Source: an uncultured Alphaproteobacteria bacterium
GTDB taxonomy: Bacteria > Pseudomonadota > Alphaproteobacteria > HIMB59 > GCA-002718135
Length of the DNA stretch: 50,130 nucleotides
NCBI GenBank assembly: GCA_902602695.1
Contig: CACKRO010000008.1
Span: 1-50,130 of the forward strand
Direction: 5' to 3'
Each line of letters starts with the position of its first letter. The stretch's first letter is position 1. Shown piece after piece: positions 45,253 to 50,130 of the stretch. A model generated the notes under the pieces. The model saw only the letters and a list, made by a program, of their open reading frames with translations. It had not been told where the DNA came from and made no database searches. A program made the translations under genes and the position numbers.

Positions 45253-46553
45253 TAATTTATATTCTGAATTATATTAATTAATCTTAATAGATCTTTATTT
45301 TTAGTATTTTTAAAATTTTCTATTTCTGTTTCAAAAACATCTTTTTCCATGTTATTAATTGATAAAATAAAGTTAAAGAATTTAAACCATTCTTCTTTAT
45401 TTAATTTTTGTGCTAATTCAATATATTTTGATAGAACATTTTTATTATTAAAATACTTATACAAAAGATTTTTATTTCTCTGAAATATTACCTCTATATT
45501 ACTTTTAGATAAATTTTTAATTTCCATATTTTCAAATATTCTTATCTGTGCATAATAATTTAATGGATATTCATCTAAATTTTTTTTATAAAATTTTACA
45601 GCTTCATTTGTATATCCATGAGCAAGTAATATGTCAGCTTTAGTTTCTAACAAAAAATTATTCTTATTTTTTTTTATTATCTCATTTAAACTTTGCAAGG
45701 ACATAATTAGGTTTCCATTTCTAGCCTCTTTAATTGATTCTGCATATGTTTTATAAGGTTCATTTAACTCTTTTAAAACTTCTTCATTATCACCATAACC
45801 TACAAATTTTGCTTTTATGTAATTAAATCTTTCATTGTAATTTTCATTAAAATTAATATCTCTAATATTTTTAAAGTTTTTTATTAATAAAATCCTATCT
45901 TCAAAATATGGATGAGTGCTTAGTCTCTGTTTATCTTTTGAAAAACCTTTATCAAATAATTTTTGCTCTATTGTCTCTAATAATTCTTGGATAGATTTAG
46001 AATTAGTATTTAATAAACTTAGAGTTTTTAATGCATATAAATCTGCTTCCATTTCCTGATCTTTACTGAAGATTATATATTGATTTGATAAAGCAGCTGA
46101 TGTTAGGATGCTTCCTTGTAAAAATTGAGGATTTTGGGTTAATGTTGAGCCGGCTATTACAGAGAGAAGACTCAGGGTATTAAATTTCTTGCTTTTCTCA
46201 ATTGTTTTTTTTCTAAGTTTAACATGATTTAGATCTATATGGCCAATTTCATGAGATAATACAGATAGTAAAGCTACATAATCTGAGCAATAAATAATTA
46301 ATCCTGAATTAATATGTATAATATTATTAATATCTACAAAAGCATTTATTTCATTACTATTATTTATTTTAAATCTTATTTTTTTATTTATTCTATTAAC
46401 TTTGATTATATCTTCTATTATTTGATTAATAAATTCTTCAGTTTCATAATCTAGTATCTGAGAGCTGTAACTAATATTTGAAGAAAAAATAGAAAATATA
46501 AAAAAAAATAATATTCTTTTAAGACCACCATCCAGTTTTTTCTTCGTCTTCAT
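45252..46553 (-). CDS. M48-family metalloprotease with TPR-like C-terminus (BepA-like)
   Basis: Zinc protease of the periplasm, in the family that does quality control of outer-membrane assembly. The 433-residue product starts with a signal peptide (basic MKTKKKLDGGLKR, hydrophobic core ILFFFIFSIFSSNISYS). The zinc motif HEIGHIDLNH is at about residues 96-105 and the third ligand in EMEADLYAL. A helical TPR-like region follows from about residue 260. Its first 35 bases overlap the 3' end of the RNase E gene. Operon order rne-M48-dcd-aroQ-accBC-aat. Confidence 0.88.
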   Translation of the reverse strand: MKTKKKLDGGLKRILFFFIFSIFSSNISYSSQILDYETEEFINQIIEDIIKVNRINKKIRFKINNSNEINAFVDINNIIHINSGLIIYCSDYVALLSVLSHEIGHIDLNHVKLRKKTIEKSKKFNTLSLLSVIAGSTLTQNPQFLQGSILTSAALSNQYIIFSKDQEMEADLYALKTLSLLNTNSKSIQELLETIEQKLFDKGFSKDKQRLSTHPYFEDRILLIKNFKNIRDINFNENYNERFNYIKAKFVGYGDNEEVLKELNEPYKTYAESIKEARNGNLIMSLQSLNEIIKKNKNNFLLETKADILLAHGYTNEAVKFYKKNLDEYPLNYYAQIRIFENMEIKNLSKSNIEVIFQRNKNLLYKYFNNKNVLSKYIELAQKLNKEEWFKFFNFILSINNMEKDVFETEIENFKNTKNKDLLRLINIIQNIN

Positions 46554-48435
46554 TTATTTCTTTCTCGGTTAAATTTACATCTTTTTGTATATCAATTTTA
46601 TCATCTTTATTTATTTCATTATCATCTAAATTATTTTTTTTATTACTTTTATTTATTTTTTTTGTTTTTATTACTTTTTTCTTTTTAATTACTTTACTAG
46701 TTTTATTTTTTTGCTTTTTATTTATTTTTTCTATATTTTTAGATACATTGTCTTCATCAATTTCTATTAGTGGATCATGTAAAGAATATTGAGGGTTGAA
46801 ATAAAAGTTTATTTTAGAATCAAATTTGTTTTCTAATAAATAAATTTCATTTTTTTTAATATTAAGTAAATTTTCTGCCAAATCAGTATTACATTTAACA
46901 TTAATTGTTGTGTTTTTGTTATCAGAGATTTTTTCTTTAATAACCTTTATTATTTGATCAACGATTGATGAGGAATTTAAAATTAGTCCAGAGCCCTTAC
47001 AATAATTACATTTCTCAAAAGATTTATCAATTAAACTTGATCTTAATCTTTGCCTCGATAATTCCATTAGACCAAACATACTTATTCTTCCAATCTGGAC
47101 TCGTGCTCTATCTCTAACAAGTGCAGTTTTAAGGCTTTTTTCAACTTTAAAATTATTTCTGTAATCATCCATATCAATAAAATCAATGACAATTAATCCT
47201 CCAAGATCTCTTAACCTTAGCTGTCTTGCTATTTCAATTGCCGCTTCTAAATTTGTTTTTAAAGCTGTATTTTCAATATTTCTCTCTGATGTATTTTTTC
47301 CAGAATTAACATCTACAGCAACTAGTGCTTCAGTTGTATTAATTACAATGGATCCACCAGACTTTAATTTAACATTAAGACTAAAAAGATCATTAATTTG
47401 AGTTTCAATGTTATTTGATGCAAAAAGTGAATTCTCATCAGATTTGTATTGTTTAATTTTTTTTACAAATGTTGGTGCTAAATTTTTAGTAATTTTTTTT
47501 ACTTTATCAAATCCGTCTTTACCTTCTACTAAAATTTTTTCTACATCTTCAGTTAACATGTCTCTTATAGCTCTTTTTAAAACATTACCTTCTTCATGTA
47601 TCATATCTGGAGCTTCTGATTTTAGAGTCATTTCTCTAATTTTATTCCATTGAGCTACAAGAAATGAGAGATCTTTGGCAATTTCTTTTTTAGTTCTTCC
47701 AATACCTGCGGTCCTTACAATTACAGACATTTTTTCAGGTATTTCAACTGAAGATAATATTTGTTTTAATTTCTTTCTCTCTTCAATATCTCCAATCTTT
47801 CTAGATATACCATCACTATTCATGCTATTTGGCATTAGTACACAGTATCTGCCTGCAAATGATAAATATGTTGTTAGGGCTGCACCTTTTAAACCTCTTT
47901 CTTCTTTATTAATTTGTACAAGAAGAATTTGTTTTGGTCTAATTACATCTTGAATTTTGTATTTCCTAAAAAAATTAAAGTATTCTTTTTTTGGAGTTAA
48001 TTTTTTATTTTTTCTTTTTTTAATAGAAATAATTTTTTCATCATTACTATCACTGTCTTCTTCAGATTTAATGTCAATATTATTTTCTTCAAAATCTTCT
48101 AATTCATTCTCATTGTTATTAGTATCTTCATCATCATTTAGATTATAAATTTTTTCATTTAATTCTTTTATTTTTGTTTCATCTGCAGCAGGAATTTTAA
48201 AATAGTCAGGATGTATTTCTGATAAAGGAAGAAATCCGTTTCTGTTAGCTCCAAAATCAACAAAAGCTGCTTGTAAGGAAGGTTCTATTCTTGTTATTTT
48301 AGCTAAATAAATATCACCTTTTACCGCGCTTTTTTTATTTGTTTCAATTTCAAAATCATCAAGTTTACCATCATCAGTAACTGCGATTCTTGTTTCAATG
48401 TTATTTGTTGTATCAATAAGAATATTTTTTGACAT
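46519..48435 (-). CDS. rne: ribonuclease E/G
   Basis: Endoribonuclease for mRNA decay and rRNA processing. The 638-residue product has an S1 domain (about 35-75) interrupted by a long acidic/basic insert (about 98-150), the 5'-sensor and RNase H-like region, catalytic aspartates in VAVDVNSGKNT and IVIDFIDMDDY (about 370-425), and the Zn-link CNYCKGSG near 483. A lysine/asparagine-rich tail (about 565-625) ends in EKTGWWS, matching the GWW end of many alphaproteobacterial RNase E proteins. The tail is much shorter than the E. coli degradosome scaffold. A GGAG lies upstream, 13 bases from the ATG. Confidence 0.93.
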   Translation of the reverse strand: MSKNILIDTTNNIETRIAVTDDGKLDDFEIETNKKSAVKGDIYLAKITRIEPSLQAAFVDFGANRNGFLPLSEIHPDYFKIPAADETKIKELNEKIYNLNDDEDTNNNENELEDFEENNIDIKSEEDSDSNDEKIISIKKRKNKKLTPKKEYFNFFRKYKIQDVIRPKQILLVQINKEERGLKGAALTTYLSFAGRYCVLMPNSMNSDGISRKIGDIEERKKLKQILSSVEIPEKMSVIVRTAGIGRTKKEIAKDLSFLVAQWNKIREMTLKSEAPDMIHEEGNVLKRAIRDMLTEDVEKILVEGKDGFDKVKKITKNLAPTFVKKIKQYKSDENSLFASNNIETQINDLFSLNVKLKSGGSIVINTTEALVAVDVNSGKNTSERNIENTALKTNLEAAIEIARQLRLRDLGGLIVIDFIDMDDYRNNFKVEKSLKTALVRDRARVQIGRISMFGLMELSRQRLRSSLIDKSFEKCNYCKGSGLILNSSSIVDQIIKVIKEKISDNKNTTINVKCNTDLAENLLNIKKNEIYLLENKFDSKINFYFNPQYSLHDPLIEIDEDNVSKNIEKINKKQKNKTSKVIKKKKVIKTKKINKSNKKNNLDDNEINKDDKIDIQKDVNLTEKEINEDEEKTGWWS

Positions 48436-48544
48436 AATGCCGAAACTCCGTAAAATTTTTTATTTATTAAAATCATTTTTTGAATATTTTATAATATTTG
48501 CCTAATGTCACATTTTTAACTATTTCTCAATGTAGAATATCAAT

Positions 48545-50130
48545 ATGTTTAGGTTATTTGGTTATATTAAATTATTATTAATTTTTCTATTTATATTTTC
48601 ATTTATTTCAGTTTTTACTGTATTTTATATACTCTGGAGATATTCACCAGAATTACCATCATATGAAAGTATTATAAATTATAAACCTAATCTATCCTCT
48701 AGAATTTATAGTTCTGATGGCTTTCTTTTAAAGAGTTTTTATAAAGAGGAAAGAATATTCATTCCTGAGCATAGAATACCTACAAACATAAAACATGCTT
48801 TTTTATCATCTGAGGATAAAAATTTTTATAATCATTACGGTTTAGATATTGTTGCTATTTTTAGAGCATTTTTTACAAATATTATTAATATCAATTCTAA
48901 TAAAAGAGTAGTTGGGGCATCGACTATTACTCAGCAAGTTGTAAAAAATATATTACTTAATAACGAGTTAAGTTATTCAAGAAAAATAAAAGAAATTATT
49001 TTAGCTATAAGAATTGAAAATATTTTAGAAAAAGATGATATTTTAGAATTGTATTTAAATGATATTTATTTGGGATATGGTTCTTATGGAATTGGGTCTG
49101 CAAGTTTAAATTATTTTAATAAATCTATTTATGATCTTGAACTTCATGAAATAGCTTTTTTGGCAGCATTACCTAAAGCTCCTAATAATTATAATCCGAA
49201 AACTAATTACAATAAAGCAATAGATAGAAGAAATTGGGTATTAGATAGGATGTATGCTAATGGGTTTATTAAAAAAGTTGATCTTATTTATAAAAAAAAA
49301 TCTTTAAAAGTATATGAAAGAACTGATATAAAATTTTCAGATGCAGATTACTTTTATGAGGAAATCAGAAAAGAACTTTTTCAAAAATTTGGTAAAGAAA
49401 AACTTTATTCAGAAGGAATTATAATCAAAACAGCGTTAGATTCATCAATGCAACAAAATGCAAACCAAAGTCTTATTGAGGGATTAGTTGAATATGAAAA
49501 AAGTCAAGGATGGAATGGTTTGATTGAAAATACAACTTTTGAAAATTTTTTTGAAAATCAAAATTATTATAGAGACTTAAATCCTCTTGCACCAAAATGG
49601 GAAATTGTAATTATTGAAAAATTATATCGCAATAAAATAGAAGCACTCAATCAAAATAGAATTAAAATAGAAATTGATTTATATAATGATTTCAATAATT
49701 GGTTATTGGATGAAACTTTTAGAAAAGGTGATTTAATCTATGTAGAAAAAAAGGATGATATTTACATAATTAAGCAAGAGCCAAAAGTGAATGGAGCAAT
49801 AATTGTTATAGATCCTTATACAGGTGATATCTTGGCTCTTTCAGGTGGTTATAGTTTTGAAAAGAGTGAATTTAATAGAGCAACACAAGCTAAAAGGCAG
49901 CCCGGATCAGCTTTTAAACCATTTGTATATTTAGCAGCTTTAAACGAGGGATATTCACCCTCTACCTTAATTTTAGATGCTCCATATGTTGTTGATCAAG
50001 GTCCAGGTCTACCAAAATGGAAACCTTCAAATTACACAGATGAATTTTATGGTCTTACAACGATGAGAACTGGCATAGAAAAATCAAGAAATCTTATGAC
50101 TGTTAGGCTTGCAAATAGAATTGGTATGGA
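48545..50130 (+). CDS. penicillin-binding protein 1A, 3' end cut by window (class A PBP)
   Basis: Bifunctional glycosyltransferase/transpeptidase for peptidoglycan. About 528 codons are seen before the window ends. Residues 8-31 form the membrane anchor; the glycosyltransferase domain has the catalytic E90 in SSEDKNFYNHYG, then GASTITQQVVKN and ELYLNDIYLG. The transpeptidase domain begins near 420, with the active serine S455 in PGSAFKPF and the SRN motif in EKSRNLMT; the KTG motif lies beyond the edge. The start is the ATG at 48545, just before the anchor; a TAGAAT (48533-48538) ends 6 bases before it. It is divergent from rne, an arrangement common in alphaproteobacteria. Confidence 0.95.
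   Translation, partial: MFRLFGYIKLLLIFLFIFSFISVFTVFYILWRYSPELPSYESIINYKPNLSSRIYSSDGFLLKSFYKEERIFIPEHRIPTNIKHAFLSSEDKNFYNHYGLDIVAIFRAFFTNIININSNKRVVGASTITQQVVKNILLNNELSYSRKIKEIILAIRIENILEKDDILELYLNDIYLGYGSYGIGSASLNYFNKSIYDLELHEIAFLAALPKAPNNYNPKTNYNKAIDRRNWVLDRMYANGFIKKVDLIYKKKSLKVYERTDIKFSDADYFYEEIRKELFQKFGKEKLYSEGIIIKTALDSSMQQNANQSLIEGLVEYEKSQGWNGLIENTTFENFFENQNYYRDLNPLAPKWEIVIIEKLYRNKIEALNQNRIKIEIDLYNDFNNWLLDETFRKGDLIYVEKKDDIYIIKQEPKVNGAIIVIDPYTGDILALSGGYSFEKSEFNRATQAKRQPGSAFKPFVYLAALNEGYSPSTLILDAPYVVDQGPGLPKWKPSNYTDEFYGLTTMRTGIEKSRNLMTVRLANRIGM

Noticed and set aside
47186-48148. Several plus-strand frames of 60-92 codons opposite RNase E
   Set aside because: All are antisense to conserved RNase E domains, serine/leucine-rich shadows without start signals.

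Overview
The window is a very gene-dense, AT-rich stretch of bacterial chromosome with no rRNA, tRNA, insertion sequence or CRISPR array that I can see. The gene content points to a streamlined, probably marine, low-GC alphaproteobacterium (Pelagibacterales/HIMB59-like; an inference from gene content and order, not a phylogeny). Evidence for this: the neighbourhood accB-accC-aat-DUF2155-NDUFA12, the ilvC-leuA-mreBCD-mrdAB order, a DCD_N-type dCTP deaminase, an RNase E ending in a GWW motif, and a class II dihydroorotase. Stops are standard and there is no intergenic stretch above about 150 bases.

Layout. 1-11630 (+): the 3' part of ilvC, leuA, the rod-shape operon mreB-mreC-mreD-mrdA(PBP2)-mrdB(RodA), and, overlapping rodA, a liv-type ABC transporter (two ATPases, two permeases). 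Its likely binding protein faces it from the other side of a hairpin terminator (11678-12859, -). 13009-18688 (+): gpsA, then deoC, a two-domain aldehyde dehydrogenase (ALDH16-like), a FucU/RbsD mutarotase and ribokinase, which read as a pentose/deoxyribose catabolic set. 18710-22140 (+): a 59-residue membrane peptide with its own near-consensus promoter, exonuclease I, UppP and a DapA-family aldolase. 22126-23483 (-): FxsA and a short SbmA/BacA-like transporter. 23567-30714: a cell-surface sugar cluster on both strands (Gfo/Idh reductase, sugar epimerase/dehydratase, C-methyltransferase, GT2, nucleotide-sugar dehydrogenase, a 691-residue membrane protein). 30715-34179: a 27-residue ultra-basic peptide, a LysR regulator, rpe, a sugar-isomerase-like cupin, a DUF6165 protein and a polyprenyl diphosphate synthase. 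34309-41374: S49 protease, a 53-residue membrane peptide, a single-chain glycyl-tRNA synthetase, MFS transporter, YgfZ, GT9, pyrC, NDUFA12 and a DUF2155 protein. 41329-48435 (-): aat, accC, accB, aroQ, dCTP deaminase, M48 protease, RNase E/G. 48545-end (+): PBP1A, cut by the window edge.

Themes. Much of the window builds the envelope: MreBCD/RodA/PBP2, PBP1A and UppP for peptidoglycan, GT9 and the sugar cluster for surface polysaccharide, FxsA, SbmA and two proteases. The rest is central biosynthesis and nutrient uptake. The most interesting signals are small or architectural: a 27-residue basic peptide with a good promoter and almost no leader (possible ribosomal protein), several promoters placed so close to start codons that leaderless mRNAs are expected, six of seven convergent gene pairs that abut or overlap, and symmetric AT cores in very short divergent spacers. 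I did not find a clear new defence or mobile system.
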